64,000 nt of DNA, from the NCBI RefSeq assembly GCF_900156875.1, contig NZ_LT707409.1, positions 2,563,880-2,627,879 on the forward strand. Reading direction: 5' to 3'. The notes under the pieces are model-generated. The model was not told the DNA's origin. It searched no databases and saw only the letters and a program-made list of their open reading frames with translations. How positions within the stretch are numbered: position 1 is the first letter of the stretch; every line of letters starts with the position of its first letter. The position numbers were made by a program, and so were the translations under genes. This stretch comes from Robertmurraya dakarensis (GTDB lineage: Bacteria > Bacillota > Bacilli > Bacillales > Cytobacillaceae). Positions 35,557 through 45,297 of this stretch are shown piece by piece.

Positions 35557-36636
35557 TTAAGCACCCTCACGCGGCACCCATTTTTGAAAACTGCGATATA
35601 ATCTGCCATTGATATAGAAAAACAAACTGATCATGCCGCTGCTTTTGATCATCTCTTTCGCTAATGCTTTGACAGACCTCTGTTTACGAACTTTTTCATC
35701 GGAAAGATACAAACCAAGAAGACCTCTGTTAATTAAGCGATGAAACCTTTTATCCGGAAGCCCTTCGATATGCCGATCTGCTTCCTGAACAAAATGCTTG
35801 AGACGCTGGAATAAACTTTTTTCATCTTCATAATAAAAACAAAAATTTAAGTCTCCACCCAGACGATCCTCTTCTTGATCAATAAAATAGTCTAACAAGA
35901 TATGAAGACCTTGAACATACGGAAAATACCCATTACGGATCCTAACGGCATGCTCTTCGTTAAATTCTTTATTCATAGCATAAGATACAAGGCAGAAAAT
36001 GCCCAAAGTGGAACCTGAGCAAGCGGAGAATTCATACCATTCCATCTGTGGAATCTTGCTTTTATATTGATCAAACCAGTTTTTCAGACGCGGTACCCGT
36101 TCCTCCACCTTGACATGCTTATGTATTTGCAAATCGCAGTAGTAACGACACAGCTCCAGCAAATAATCCTTTATTTTCTCATAGTGCTCCATTTCCTTGA
36201 GGACATTTTTACAAGTATCTGCAAGCTCTTGCAAATAGCCGCCATCATCCTTTTCTTTGCGAAATTGATAATAATCTTCATGAGCTTTATTAACGGATAA
36301 TGCAGCTTCCATGGACACATGCAGTCTTGAAAAATCTACTGGGTCCAAGGAGGTGCTGCGATCACAGAGATTATCCAAATAATCGCTTATCGTTTGATAG
36401 GCAACAATAAATTTAATACTTTCATTGACTTTTTTACCAGCCATCAAGGCCAAGATGGCCCCGCCTTCGCAATGAAAGGTTTTATTCTCGATACTCGCAA
36501 GCGCTTGTTTCCGCAATTCTGAATCAGGAATCTGCTGCGCACGCTTTTTCCAGTACGATAATTCCCTATGGACAGCTGGAAAAATTTTTCGGTAGACCTC
36601 TGTCATTAGGCTAATGGGCATAGTCGGAATTGCCAT
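35557..36636 (-). CDS. ytpB: Tetraprenyl-beta-curcumene synthase YtpB (DUF2600)
   Basis: A 359-residue DUF2600 protein. In B. subtilis YtpB cyclises a C35 prenyl diphosphate to tetraprenyl-beta-curcumene, a precursor of sesquarterpenes. The all-helical sequence contains acidic clusters such as SDYLDNLCDR and FIDQEEDRLGGD that may bind diphosphate-metal. No classical DDxxD motif is visible, as is typical of the family. AGAGGTGCAGG precedes ATG 36636, 15 bases after ytpA, so the two genes form an operon. Confidence 0.85.
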   Translation of the reverse strand: MAIPTMPISLMTEVYRKIFPAVHRELSYWKKRAQQIPDSELRKQALASIENKTFHCEGGAILALMAGKKVNESIKFIVAYQTISDYLDNLCDRSTSLDPVDFSRLHVSMEAALSVNKAHEDYYQFRKEKDDGGYLQELADTCKNVLKEMEHYEKIKDYLLELCRYYCDLQIHKHVKVEERVPRLKNWFDQYKSKIPQMEWYEFSACSGSTLGIFCLVSYAMNKEFNEEHAVRIRNGYFPYVQGLHILLDYFIDQEEDRLGGDLNFCFYYEDEKSLFQRLKHFVQEADRHIEGLPDKRFHRLINRGLLGLYLSDEKVRKQRSVKALAKEMIKSSGMISLFFYINGRLYRSFQKWVPREGA

Positions 36637-36651
36637 TTACCTGCACCTCTT

Positions 36652-37455
36652 TTACACAATATAACCAATTGCTTTTAACTGACTTTGAACAAAGTCCTTT
36701 GCATATTCGAAAATTTCTTCTCTTTCTGGTTCATTAAAAATCTCATGATAACACTTCGGCCACTCTTTAAATCTTTTCTCTGAGAGCGGTACATGATTAA
36801 ACCAATCTTTGACATTGACTTTGTTAACAATCTTGTCGTCTCCGCCCTGCATGGCCAGCATTGGAACATCTTGAATTTTGTCTATATTGGTGAACGCAAG
36901 CTTGATCGCCTGTGATAATTCACGGTACCATCTTACAGATACCTTTGTCACATATAATGAATCATTGGAATCTGCTTCCCTCACATCTAAATTCCGTGTA
37001 GCCATTTCGACTGTCAGTCCCGAATTTATTCGTAAGCTTGGCATGAAAATATTCAAACCATACGAAATCAATTCAACAAGTTTGGAAGGACTGTGGATTA
37101 ACCCTAAGCATGGTGACGAGAGAATGACTCCAGCTAAATTTAAGCGTTGTTCCTGGAGCAATCTAATCGTTATCAGCCCGCCCATACTGTGACCAAGCAA
37201 GAATACAGGCAAATCAAATTGATAGGCCGTTTGTACCCAGTCCTTGACTTCGATGATATATTCATCAAAAGAATCAATATGTCCTCTTCTAGACCTTGAT
37301 GTCAGACCTTGCCCCGGAAGATCCCCCATAATCACATGGAAGCCGGATGATCGCCACATTTCGATTAGCCAGCCATAACGACGATGATGCTCCATTGCAC
37401 CATGAACCATCACAATGACACCCTTCGCTTCACCATCCGTTTCCCATTTCCACAT
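36652..37455 (-). CDS. ytpA: Alpha/beta hydrolase, lysophospholipase-like YtpA
   Basis: A 267-residue serine hydrolase. Nucleophile Ser90 is in LLGHSMGGL. The acid is in QGGDDKIV and the catalytic His in CYHEIFNEPER, a pattern of monoacylglycerol lipase/lysophospholipase proteins. B. subtilis YtpA makes the phospholipid antibiotic bacilysocin. AGGAGG is 7 bases before ATG 37455. I saw no sigma-M promoter of the usual form, although ytpA is known as a sigma-M target in B. subtilis. Confidence 0.85.
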   Translation of the reverse strand: MWKWETDGEAKGVIVMVHGAMEHHRRYGWLIEMWRSSGFHVIMGDLPGQGLTSRSRRGHIDSFDEYIIEVKDWVQTAYQFDLPVFLLGHSMGGLITIRLLQEQRLNLAGVILSSPCLGLIHSPSKLVELISYGLNIFMPSLRINSGLTVEMATRNLDVREADSNDSLYVTKVSVRWYRELSQAIKLAFTNIDKIQDVPMLAMQGGDDKIVNKVNVKDWFNHVPLSEKRFKEWPKCYHEIFNEPEREEIFEYAKDFVQSQLKAIGYIV

Positions 37456-37638
37456 TTTCCTTCCTCCTACACAAAGTTACCAATCATAGTATTATTTTAG
37501 CGATAATTTCATGAATTACCAGCATCTATTTTTCCTAAGAAAACGCCTGCATTTTTTCAAATAGTAGAAATATATTGACAATCCTCTTATACCTTCCGTT
37601 AAAATCTAATTATAAGACGAAAAAGGAGAGTTTGCATA

Positions 37639-38151
37639 ATGATTTATCCTTATCACGATAAGTATCCAAAAATATCTTCCTCAGCTTATATTGCTGACTA
37701 TGTCACCATTACTGGAGATGTAGAAATCGGTGACGAGTCCACCATCCTATTTAATTCAGTTATTCGTGGTGATGTGGCCCCAACGATTATTGGAAATAGA
37801 GTAAACGTACAGGACAATAGTGTTCTGCACCAAAGTCCTAACAACCCGTTAATATTAGAAGATGAAGTCACGATAGGACACCAGGTTATTTTACATAGCT
37901 GTGTGATTCGAAAAAAAGCTTTAATTGGCATGGGCTCCATTGTTCTGGACAATGCCGAAATCGGTGAAGGAGCTTTCATCGGCGCAGGAAGTCTCGTTCC
38001 TCAAGGGAAGAAGATCCCGCCAAACACATTAGCTTTTGGAAGACCTGCTAAGGTAATTAGAGAGCTGAATGAAGAAGATATAAAGGATATGGAAAGAATC
38101 GTCCGAGAGTATGCCGAAAAAGGGCAATATTATAAATCTCTTCAAAAGTAA
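37639..38151 (+). CDS. ytoA: Gamma-carbonic anhydrase-like protein YtoA
   Basis: A 170-residue left-handed beta-helix protein built of hexapeptide repeats (VTITGDVEIGDESTI...). Zinc-site histidines are readable in VLHQS, IGHQVILHSC and the spacing between them, as in the YrdA/PaaY group of gamma-carbonic anhydrase homologues. Catalytic activity in bacilli is unproven. AAAAGGAGAG precedes ATG 37639. A TTGACA lies about 75 bases upstream, but its spacing to TAAAAT is 19. Confidence 0.85.
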   Translation: MIYPYHDKYPKISSSAYIADYVTITGDVEIGDESTILFNSVIRGDVAPTIIGNRVNVQDNSVLHQSPNNPLILEDEVTIGHQVILHSCVIRKKALIGMGSIVLDNAEIGEGAFIGAGSLVPQGKKIPPNTLAFGRPAKVIRELNEEDIKDMERIVREYAEKGQYYKSLQK

Positions 38152-38214
38152 TTTTCATAAAGGGAAAGACAGTATTTTATAGTATCCCAAGCACTTGCTG
38201 GATTATGTAAAAAT

Positions 38215-38246
38215 AAAACACCCATACTCTAATAATATGGGCGTCT
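38215..38246 (-). terminator. asnB terminator
   Basis: ACGCCCATA pairs with TATGGGTGT (one G-U), followed by TTTATTTTT on the minus strand. Confidence 0.8.
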
Positions 38247-38254
38247 TATCTATA

Positions 38255-40171
38255 TTATGAAGTTTGAAGAACATTCACTGCGTTTTCAAAGTCTAGCTTC
38301 TTATGTTGGTTTACAAAGTCAAATGAATAAACCTTTTCTACATAAACTTGATGCCAGACCATAAACATAAGAACTGTCCAAATTTTTCGGCTGTGATCTG
38401 CCTTACCTTGACAGTGCTCTTCTAGCAGGTTAAGAATGTACGATTTATTTATTAAATGATCCGTGTTACTTTCACGGATTATTTTTTTTGCCCATTCGTT
38501 CATCTCATCTTTTAACCAATGGCGGATCGGCACTGGAAACCCAAGCTTCTTCCGATTTAATACATGGTCCGGGACAATTCCTTCTGCCGCTTTGCGAAGA
38601 ATATACTTCGTCGTACCATGGGAAGTTTTTAAGCTCGAAGGCACCTTTGAGGCCGCTTCAAACACCACTTTATCTAGAAACGGAACACGAAGTTCAAGTG
38701 AATGAGCCATGGTCATTCGATCTGCTTTTAATAAAATATCACCGCGCATCCATGTATGAATATCAATATATTGCATCATGTCTACAGGATCATAGCCTTT
38801 GCTTTCCTTATACAAATGTTTCGTGATGTCTTGATAAGTCATTCCATTTTGATAGCGCTGAAGAAGACCCTGCTTTTCCCGCTCGGAGAAAATTTTGGCA
38901 TTGCCAATATATCTTTCTTCTAATGGAGTTACGCCGCGCTCGATGAAGCTTTTCCCTTTCACTCCATCTGGTATGATCTTTGCAAGGTACCGTAAGACGG
39001 TTTTAATGCTGTTAGGGATTTTATTAAAGACGGCAAGTGACTGGGGTTCGCGATAAATATTATAGCCTCCAAATAACTCATCTGCGCCTTCTCCTGAGAG
39101 CACAACAGTAACTTCTTTACTAGCTTCTCTAGCAACGAAATACAACGGCACACACGCTGGATCTGCCAGTGGGTCATCCAAATGCCAAATGATTTTTGGA
39201 ATTTCCTGCATATATTCTTCAGGACTGATGAGGTAACTATGGTTTTCTACACCAAGCTTCTCTGCTGTTTCTTTAACAACATCGATTTCACTAAAGCCAT
39301 TTTGGTCAAAACCAACAGAGAAGGTTTTAATAGCCGGATGAGCTTGTTTTGCAATTGACGCAATAATCGTTGAATCAATACCGCCCGACAGAAATGAACC
39401 AACGGGTACATCACTTCTCATATGGATATGAACAGATTCAATTAGACTTTCTCTAATTTCATTCAGGAAATGATCTTCAGAATGATAAACTGGGTTAAAT
39501 GCCGCTTTCCAATAACGCTTGATTTCAAGCGGTGCCCCTAGCTTTTTAATAAAGTAATGTCCAGGTTCCAGTTTTTGAATCCCTTCCGTCATCGTATACG
39601 GTTCAGGGACGTATTGATACGTTAAATAGTGCTGAAGCGCCTTTTCATTTACAATCTGATCTTCCATTGCTAATAAAATACTTTTCTTTTCAGAACCAAA
39701 ATACATTTTATCGTCATCATGATAGTAGAAAAATGGCTTGATCCCAAACATATCTCTAGCCCCAAACAGCACTTTCTCTTCCTTATCCCAAATAACGAAA
39801 GCAAACATCCCTCGCAGCTTTTCAACTGCTTTTTCTTTCATTCTGCTGTAAAGCGCAATAATTACCTCTGTATCTGACTTGGTACGAAAGGAAGCCCCTT
39901 CCTTCACAAGCTCATCATACAGTTCAATATAATTGTATATTTCGCCATTAAAAATAATCCAATAGCGATCATCTTCATATGATAGAGGCTGATGTCCCGC
40001 TTCAACGTCAATAATACTCAAACGACGAAACCCTAAAAAGACATTCTCATCGAAAAAATAACCGTCATCATCTGGCCCGCGGTGTGTGATGAGATCGGTC
40101 ATTTTTTTGAGCATTTCCTCTTCTTGAAAACTTTGTTTGTTTTCATATATACACCCAATAAACCCGCACAT
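38255..40171 (-). CDS. asnB: Asparagine synthetase (glutamine-hydrolysing)
   Basis: A 638-residue class II asparagine synthetase. Cys2 of MCGFIGC is the glutaminase nucleophile, followed by ITHRGPDDDG and FNGEIYNY. The synthetase domain has the ATP pyrophosphatase loop SGGIDST and the SGEGADELFGGY motif. It converts aspartate, ATP and glutamine to asparagine. GTAGGAGAG precedes ATG 40171. A near-palindrome (ATCGAT-based, 40261-40287) lies upstream and could be an operator or a structured leader. Confidence 0.95.
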   Translation of the reverse strand: MCGFIGCIYENKQSFQEEEMLKKMTDLITHRGPDDDGYFFDENVFLGFRRLSIIDVEAGHQPLSYEDDRYWIIFNGEIYNYIELYDELVKEGASFRTKSDTEVIIALYSRMKEKAVEKLRGMFAFVIWDKEEKVLFGARDMFGIKPFFYYHDDDKMYFGSEKKSILLAMEDQIVNEKALQHYLTYQYVPEPYTMTEGIQKLEPGHYFIKKLGAPLEIKRYWKAAFNPVYHSEDHFLNEIRESLIESVHIHMRSDVPVGSFLSGGIDSTIIASIAKQAHPAIKTFSVGFDQNGFSEIDVVKETAEKLGVENHSYLISPEEYMQEIPKIIWHLDDPLADPACVPLYFVAREASKEVTVVLSGEGADELFGGYNIYREPQSLAVFNKIPNSIKTVLRYLAKIIPDGVKGKSFIERGVTPLEERYIGNAKIFSEREKQGLLQRYQNGMTYQDITKHLYKESKGYDPVDMMQYIDIHTWMRGDILLKADRMTMAHSLELRVPFLDKVVFEAASKVPSSLKTSHGTTKYILRKAAEGIVPDHVLNRKKLGFPVPIRHWLKDEMNEWAKKIIRESNTDHLINKSYILNLLEEHCQGKADHSRKIWTVLMFMVWHQVYVEKVYSFDFVNQHKKLDFENAVNVLQTS

Positions 40172-40326
40172 ATTAGTCTCTCCTACTTCTGTTTTATCTT
40201 TTGTAACAATATATGTTCGTCCACAGTAATCTATTTAAAAAAAGACGATAAATTCATTTTACATCGATTTGAAATCTTTTCAATCGATATTAATGCTCAA
40301 AAAACACCCACAAATGATTAGACGAG

Positions 40327-40367
40327 GAAAAAAAAGAGAAGTTACACGAAACCTATAACTTCTCTTT
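40327..40367 (-). terminator. metK terminator
   Basis: AAGAGAAGTTA and TAACTTCTCTT form the stem, followed by TTTTTT on the minus strand. Confidence 0.88.
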
Positions 40368-40377
40368 CTTCATATCA

Positions 40378-41577
40378 TTATTTTAAAGCTTGCTCGCGAA
40401 GTACGTCTGCTTTGTCTGTACGTTCCCAAGGAAGGTCAATGTCAGTACGTCCAAAATGTCCGTACGCAGCTGTCCTTTTGTAAATAGGGCGGCGAAGGTC
40501 TAACATCTTGATGATTCCTGCAGGACGAAGATCAAAGTTACTGCGGACAACCTCAATCAATGTTTCCTCATTTACTTGTCCCGTACCAAATGTATCAATT
40601 GAGATGGAAACAGGCTGCGCTACTCCAATTGCATATGCCAGCTGAACTTCTACCTTTTCTGCCAGGCCGGCAGCAACAATATTCTTCGCAACATAACGCG
40701 CAGCGTATGCAGCTGAACGGTCAACTTTTGTCGGATCCTTACCAGAGAACGCACCACCGCCGTGACGCGCATAGCCTCCATACGTATCAACGATAATTTT
40801 ACGGCCTGTCAGACCAGCATCTCCTTGAGGTCCGCCAATAACGAAACGGCCTGTTGGATTAATGAAATATTTTGTGTTTTCATCGATTAGTTCTTTTGGA
40901 ACAACCGGATTAATTACATGTTCTTTTACGTTGCGCTGAATTTGCTCTAACGTAATTTCTGGGTGATGCTGAGTTGAGATTACGATCGTATCAATTCGAA
41001 CTGGCTTATCATTTTCGTCATATTCAACTGTTACTTGAGTTTTTCCATCAGGACGCAGGTAAGGAAGAATTTCTTCTTTACGAACCTCTGTCAGACGGCG
41101 TGAAAGCTTATGTGCCAATGAGATCGGCAGCGGCATAAGCTCTTTTGTTTCATTACAAGCAAATCCGAACATCAAACCTTGATCTCCCGCGCCGATTGCT
41201 TCAATCTCTTCATCTGTCATTTGCCCTTCACGTGCTTCTAATGCCTGGTCGACACCCATCGCAATATCTGGTGACTGCTCATCGATTGAAGTAAGCACTG
41301 CACATGTCTCAGAATCAAAACCATACTTAGCACGAGTATAGCCGATTTCTTTAACTGTTTCGCGAACGATTTTTGGAATATCTACATATGTAGAAGTTGT
41401 GATTTCTCCAGCTACTAATACAAGACCAGTCGTTACAGAAGTTTCTGCAGCCACACGTGCATTAGCATCTTTCTCTAAAATTGCATCAAGAATTGCGTCA
41501 GAAATTTGGTCACAAATTTTATCAGGATGACCTTCAGTAACTGACTCAGAAGTAAACAAGCGTACATTTCTTGACAT
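40378..41577 (-). CDS. metK: S-adenosylmethionine synthetase
   Basis: A 399-residue methionine adenosyltransferase. The conserved N-terminus [21 protein letters not shown], the ATP hexapeptide GAGDQG and [26 protein letters not shown] are intact. It makes SAM from methionine and ATP. AGGAGG lies about 10 bases before ATG 41577. It is regulated by the SAM-I riboswitch upstream. Confidence 0.97.
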   Translation of the reverse strand: MSRNVRLFTSESVTEGHPDKICDQISDAILDAILEKDANARVAAETSVTTGLVLVAGEITTSTYVDIPKIVRETVKEIGYTRAKYGFDSETCAVLTSIDEQSPDIAMGVDQALEAREGQMTDEEIEAIGAGDQGLMFGFACNETKELMPLPISLAHKLSRRLTEVRKEEILPYLRPDGKTQVTVEYDENDKPVRIDTIVISTQHHPEITLEQIQRNVKEHVINPVVPKELIDENTKYFINPTGRFVIGGPQGDAGLTGRKIIVDTYGGYARHGGGAFSGKDPTKVDRSAAYAARYVAKNIVAAGLAEKVEVQLAYAIGVAQPVSISIDTFGTGQVNEETLIEVVRSNFDLRPAGIIKMLDLRRPIYKRTAAYGHFGRTDIDLPWERTDKADVLREQALK

Positions 41578-41737
41578 CTGATTTCCTCCTCATTTATCTA
41601 ATAGGCGAGGATTTCACCCCTCGAATTGATACGGTACTCATTCCCTATGTAGTATGAAATAAACAGGGAGTTTTTATGATATTAAAACTCTCTTTTTATA
41701 CTTTTTGTCAAAAAAAGGTTGATCGTGTTAACAAAAT

Positions 41738-41996
41738 TAAAAAAACCTTCCTACCTGCGAGGAAAGGTTTGCGCAAACTTGATCAAAGCCTTTCACTCTT
41801 ATCGTTCAAGGACTAAATCCTCGCTTCAGGCTAGCACCTTTTCTTTCGTCGTCTGTTCTTTAAAGCTTACGAGAAGCTTCAAGGTAAATAGTCATCATTG
41901 CTGCAGACTAAAAACCTATCGTGAACATCTCCAAAAAGCAGGTTGCTGGGTTTCATCGGGCCTGTCCCTCCACCAACTCGGGATAAGAGAGTATCC
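41738..41996 (-). ncRNA. SAM-I (S-box) riboswitch of metK
   Basis: On the minus strand the leader begins at CTCTCTTATC (about 41994) and carries GGTGGAGGGAC, GGCCCGATGAAACCC, GCAACC and, later, AAGGTGCTA and GATAAGAG, the S-box core. A terminator follows (AACCTTTCC, loop, GGAAGGTT, TTTTTAA, 41770-41741). About 105 bases separate GCAACC from AAGGTGCTA, longer than I would expect for P3, and this stretch can fold into extra hairpins. Confidence 0.95.
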
Positions 41997-42008
41997 GTTC
42001 AAATGTAA

Positions 42009-42037
42009 ATCATATCGAACGTGTCGAACAGTGTCAA
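42009..42037 (-). promoter_or_regulatory. Sigma-A promoter of metK
   Basis: TTGACA (42037-42032) and TATGAT (42014-42009) with a 17-base spacer, just upstream of the S-box. Confidence 0.85.
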
Positions 42038-42273
42038 CAATTTTCATCGAAAATCAACAATCTATATTTAAAAGTGAAATATAGTCGATAAAGGAGAATA
42101 ATTCTTTAATCTTCAATCCCAAAATGTAGTTCTTTGAATATAGATAATATATTACATTGATGTGAACAAATTAGGATCAATCATATACTCATACAAGTCC
42201 AATATTTAAAATAGCGTTAACAAAAGAAAATTTTCTGTGAATTTTCTCAAATAGTATAGACTAATAGAATGAA

Positions 42274-42284
42274 TGTGTTATACT
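42274..42284 (+). promoter_or_regulatory. CcpN-type operator at the pckA -10 region
   Basis: TGTGTTATACT matches the published CcpN consensus TRTGHYATAYW, as I remember it, at all 11 positions. It overlaps the likely -10 box TATACT (42279-42284). B. subtilis pckA is repressed by CcpN during glycolytic growth. Confidence 0.65.
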
Positions 42285-42326
42285 ATTTTTAACTTAAAAA
42301 TTTCGGTGAAGGAAGGGTTTCATCAG

Positions 42327-43913
42327 ATGAATTCAGTTAGCCTATCTAATGAATTAAACAGTTTACTACAACAGAAAAATGTGTCCATTCAACTATCTGT
42401 ACCACAGTTAGTTGAGAAGGTTTTAAAGCGCAATGAAGGGGTGTTAACATCAACAGGTGCAGTCTGCGCAACGACTGGAACCTATACAGGACGTTCACCT
42501 AAAGATAAGTATATAGTAGAAGAAAGCGCTTCTAAAGAAAAAATTGAGTGGGGATCCGTTAACCAGCCAATTTCTGAAGAAGTTTTCGATAAACTTTATA
42601 ATAAAGTAATTAACTACTTAAAGCAAAAAGATGAAGTATTCGTTTTCAAAGGATACGCTGGAGCAGATAAGAAACATCAGCTTCCTATCCAAGTAATCAA
42701 TGAATATGCATGGCATAATCTTTTTGCTCATCAATTATTCATCCGTCCAACTGAAGAGGAACTTTTAAATCATGAATCACAATTTACTGTAATTTCAGCT
42801 CCGGACTTCAAAGCTAATCCTGAACTAGACGGAACAAAATCCGAAACATTTATTATTATTTCTTTTGAACGTCGCACAGTACTAATTGGCGGTACTGAAT
42901 ATGCTGGTGAAATAAAGAAATCTATTTTCTCAATTATGAACTATCTCCTTCCTGAATCAGGCATCCTATCCATGCATTGTTCGGCAAATGTTGGTCAAGA
43001 GGGCGATGTAGCATTATTCTTCGGCCTATCTGGTACAGGAAAAACAACTCTTTCTGCAGACGCACACCGCCGCTTAATTGGAGATGATGAACACGGATGG
43101 TCTCCTAATGGTGTATTCAATATCGAAGGCGGCTGCTACGCTAAATGTATTAATCTATCAGAAGAAAAGGAACCGCAAATCTTTAACGCGATTCGATTCG
43201 GCTCTGTTTTAGAAAACGTAGTTCTTAATAAAGAAACACGTATCGCCGATTATGATGATGGTACATTGACAGAAAATACACGCGCAGCTTACCCGATCCA
43301 GGCAATTGATAATATCGTTGATCCTAGTGTTGCCGGTCATCCAAATACCATTGTATTCTTAACAGCTGATGCCTTTGGAGTCCTTCCTCCAATTTCTAAA
43401 TTAACGAAGGAACAAGCCATGTATCATTTCTTGAGTGGTTACACTTCAAAACTTGCTGGTACAGAGCGTGGTGTTACGTCTCCAGAAGCAACGTTTTCAA
43501 CTTGCTTTGGATCACCATTCTTACCGCTGCCTGCCACTCGATATGCAGAAATGCTTGGAGATAAAATTGATGAACACAATGCTCAAGTCTACCTAGTGAA
43601 CACCGGTTGGACTGGCGGAGAATACGGCGTAGGCAGCCGGATGAAGCTCCAATATACAAGAGCAATGGTTCATGCTGCTCTTGAAGGAGAACTAAACCAT
43701 GTAGAAACAGTGAAGGACGATATTTTCGGTTTAAATATTCCGTTACATGTACCAGGTGTACCTGATGAAGTTCTTCAACCAAATAAAACTTGGGCTGACA
43801 GAAGCGCTTACGAAAAGAAAGCGAAGGAATTATCAGCTAAATTTAAAGAGAACTTCAAAAAATTCTCAGACGTTGCAGCTGACATCCGTGAAAAAGGCGG
43901 ACCAATTGCCTAA
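42327..43913 (+). CDS. pckA: Phosphoenolpyruvate carboxykinase (ATP)
   Basis: A 528-residue ATP-dependent PEP carboxykinase, the entry step of gluconeogenesis from oxaloacetate. The nucleotide loop [16 protein letters not shown], the substrate segment [11 protein letters not shown] and [15 protein letters not shown] are intact. ATG 42327 ([10 protein letters not shown]) fits family length and has GAAGGAAGGG upstream. The frame is open 18 codons further into the promoter. Divergent from metK, with a strong terminator downstream. Confidence 0.96.
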   Translation: MNSVSLSNELNSLLQQKNVSIQLSVPQLVEKVLKRNEGVLTSTGAVCATTGTYTGRSPKDKYIVEESASKEKIEWGSVNQPISEEVFDKLYNKVINYLKQKDEVFVFKGYAGADKKHQLPIQVINEYAWHNLFAHQLFIRPTEEELLNHESQFTVISAPDFKANPELDGTKSETFIIISFERRTVLIGGTEYAGEIKKSIFSIMNYLLPESGILSMHCSANVGQEGDVALFFGLSGTGKTTLSADAHRRLIGDDEHGWSPNGVFNIEGGCYAKCINLSEEKEPQIFNAIRFGSVLENVVLNKETRIADYDDGTLTENTRAAYPIQAIDNIVDPSVAGHPNTIVFLTADAFGVLPPISKLTKEQAMYHFLSGYTSKLAGTERGVTSPEATFSTCFGSPFLPLPATRYAEMLGDKIDEHNAQVYLVNTGWTGGEYGVGSRMKLQYTRAMVHAALEGELNHVETVKDDIFGLNIPLHVPGVPDEVLQPNKTWADRSAYEKKAKELSAKFKENFKKFSDVAADIREKGGPIA

Positions 43914-43931
43914 ACTATATACACGCATCAA

Positions 43932-43966
43932 AAAGATCGGCCAATTCGGCCGATCTTTCTTTATTA
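43932..43966 (+). terminator. pckA terminator
   Basis: AAAGATCGGCC and GGCCGATCTTT form an 11-bp stem with a 5-base loop, then CTTTATT. Confidence 0.9.
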
Positions 43967-43974
43967 TGCCAGCT

Positions 43975-44021
43975 TATGTCCACCCCATACAAACAACTGT
44001 CCACAAACGGTACCAGGTACC
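43975..44021 (-). repeat. Short dispersed repeat, copy B (GGTACC-type)
   Basis: Read on the minus strand it runs from GGTACCTGGTACC to GGTGGACATA, matching the ends of copy A at 2169-2214. It lies between the pckA terminator and the ytmB stop codon. Confidence 0.5.
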
Positions 44022-44026
44022 TTGTT

Positions 44027-44269
44027 TTAGTTGCTTGTGTGCAGGGAGATGAGTTGGTATGTGATTTGGGTTGTGTTGTTTTCCCATTGTACTTTTTTGA
44101 TAAGGGCGTTTCCGGATAGTTCACCATCGATCGTTCTTTTGACTTCAATTGGAATATCAAGCGGATACAATCGATAGCCTTCTTTAGTCAAGGTAAACAG
44201 ATTTTCCTCTTTTCGTTCTTCTCTTCCCTTCGTAACAATCATCGTATTTAATTCCAAAGGCATTCCCAT
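44027..44269 (-). CDS. ytmB: DUF2584 protein YtmB
   Basis: An 80-residue protein of the YtmB (DUF2584) family, found in bacilli and of unknown role. Mostly beta-strand pattern (LNTMIVTKGR ... KVQWENNTTQITYQLISL). AAAGGAGAG precedes ATG 44269. It lies between pckA and ytmA as in B. subtilis. No terminator is clear after its stop, where the repeat copy B begins. Confidence 0.8.
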   Translation of the reverse strand: MGMPLELNTMIVTKGREERKEENLFTLTKEGYRLYPLDIPIEVKRTIDGELSGNALIKKVQWENNTTQITYQLISLHTSN

Positions 44270-44342
44270 CTTTTTCTCTCCTTTGTCATTTCATTATCAC
44301 CATTTTATCGCAGGTTACCGCCATGAGAAAAGCACACAATTT

Positions 44343-45140
44343 TTACGGTTCATCATTTTGACTTTTCATCCATTTTGTTAAATCTGAAACGACTTTGCGG
44401 TTGATAGCTGGAGGAAAGTAGTGGGTAAAATCATCAAAATACCAACTTTCGACCTTTTTATTCAGTGATTCCAACCTCTTTTCCAAACGATGAGCGTGCT
44501 CAACAGAGACATTGTGATCATTAACACCATGAATGATAAGTAACGGCGCTTGCAATCTATCAATATGAAATAAAGGGGTGCGATAACGGTAACGTTCCGG
44601 AAATTTAGTCGGTGTTCCGCCAATCACCCTCTTCATCATTCTGCGCAAGTCTTTCCGTTCCACATATGTTAAAAACATATCGCTCACACCACCCCACGTC
44701 ACGATCGATGAAGTTTCCTGAAACTCTATCGCTGTTAAAAGAGCCATGACACCGCCCCTTGAAAATCCAAATACATGAATATTTTTCACTTCTTGATGAT
44801 TTTTTAACAATTGAAAAGCAGAAAAAGCATCCTTGCGGTCGTCACCCGCAAAATCTTCATTTCCTTCCCCGCCTTGATTTCCCCGATAAAATGGGGCAAA
44901 AACAATAAAGCCCTCAGAGGCAAATTGAATAATTCTCCCCGGGCGCACCTTCCCCACATTCTTAATCCCGCCTCTTAAATAAAGAAAGCCATCATGTATC
45001 CCCTCTTGCTTTGGTTCAGCAAGCAATCCTTTTACTTTTAGACCATCAGACCAATAGGTCACGATCGATAGTTCAATATTGGGATTTGCTGAAGGAAATC
45101 TCTGCTTTTCGATCATTTGGCCATCAGCCATTCCATTCAT
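44343..45140 (-). CDS. ytmA: Alpha/beta hydrolase YtmA (S9-like)
   Basis: A 265-residue serine hydrolase of the prolyl-oligopeptidase-like group. The nucleophile is in FGFSRGGVM, the acid in HGVNDHNV and the His in FTHYFPP. AFLRGG-type segment FLYLRGGIKNVG is conserved in YtmA proteins. ATG 45140 (MNGMADGQ) is chosen, with AGGTGAT upstream. The frame is open to 45206, and a later Met (45116) matches the shorter B. subtilis start. Substrate unknown. Lies between ytmB and ytlA. Confidence 0.82.
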   Translation of the reverse strand: MNGMADGQMIEKQRFPSANPNIELSIVTYWSDGLKVKGLLAEPKQEGIHDGFLYLRGGIKNVGKVRPGRIIQFASEGFIVFAPFYRGNQGGEGNEDFAGDDRKDAFSAFQLLKNHQEVKNIHVFGFSRGGVMALLTAIEFQETSSIVTWGGVSDMFLTYVERKDLRRMMKRVIGGTPTKFPERYRYRTPLFHIDRLQAPLLIIHGVNDHNVSVEHAHRLEKRLESLNKKVESWYFDDFTHYFPPAINRKVVSDLTKWMKSQNDEP

Positions 45141-45228
45141 CTTATCACCTACTCTAACTTTGTAATCAAAACTAAACTGGGATTTCAATTTCATTTTTCT
45201 AGGCATTCACACATTTTTTAACTTTTTC

Positions 45229-45250
45229 ATACGATGTGTTAAGCGTATGT
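45229..45250. promoter_or_regulatory. Inverted repeat upstream of ytlA
   Basis: CATACG (45229-45234) and CGTATG (45245-45250), a possible operator about 50-70 bases before ytlA. A second dyad AATCGT/ACGATT lies at about 45259-45280. No known regulator motif is recognised. Confidence 0.3.
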
Positions 45251-45297
45251 ATTATTGGAATCGTACAACGTCACGATTACTGAGGAGGTAACAAGCC

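Noticed and set aside
37456-37638. Sigma-M promoter for ytpAB expected from B. subtilis
   Set aside because: No TGAAAC-N16-CGTC-like element could be found in the gap.
43915-44160. 81-codon minus-strand frame overlapping ytmB and repeat copy B
   Set aside because: Overlaps ytmB in another frame and lacks a ribosome site.
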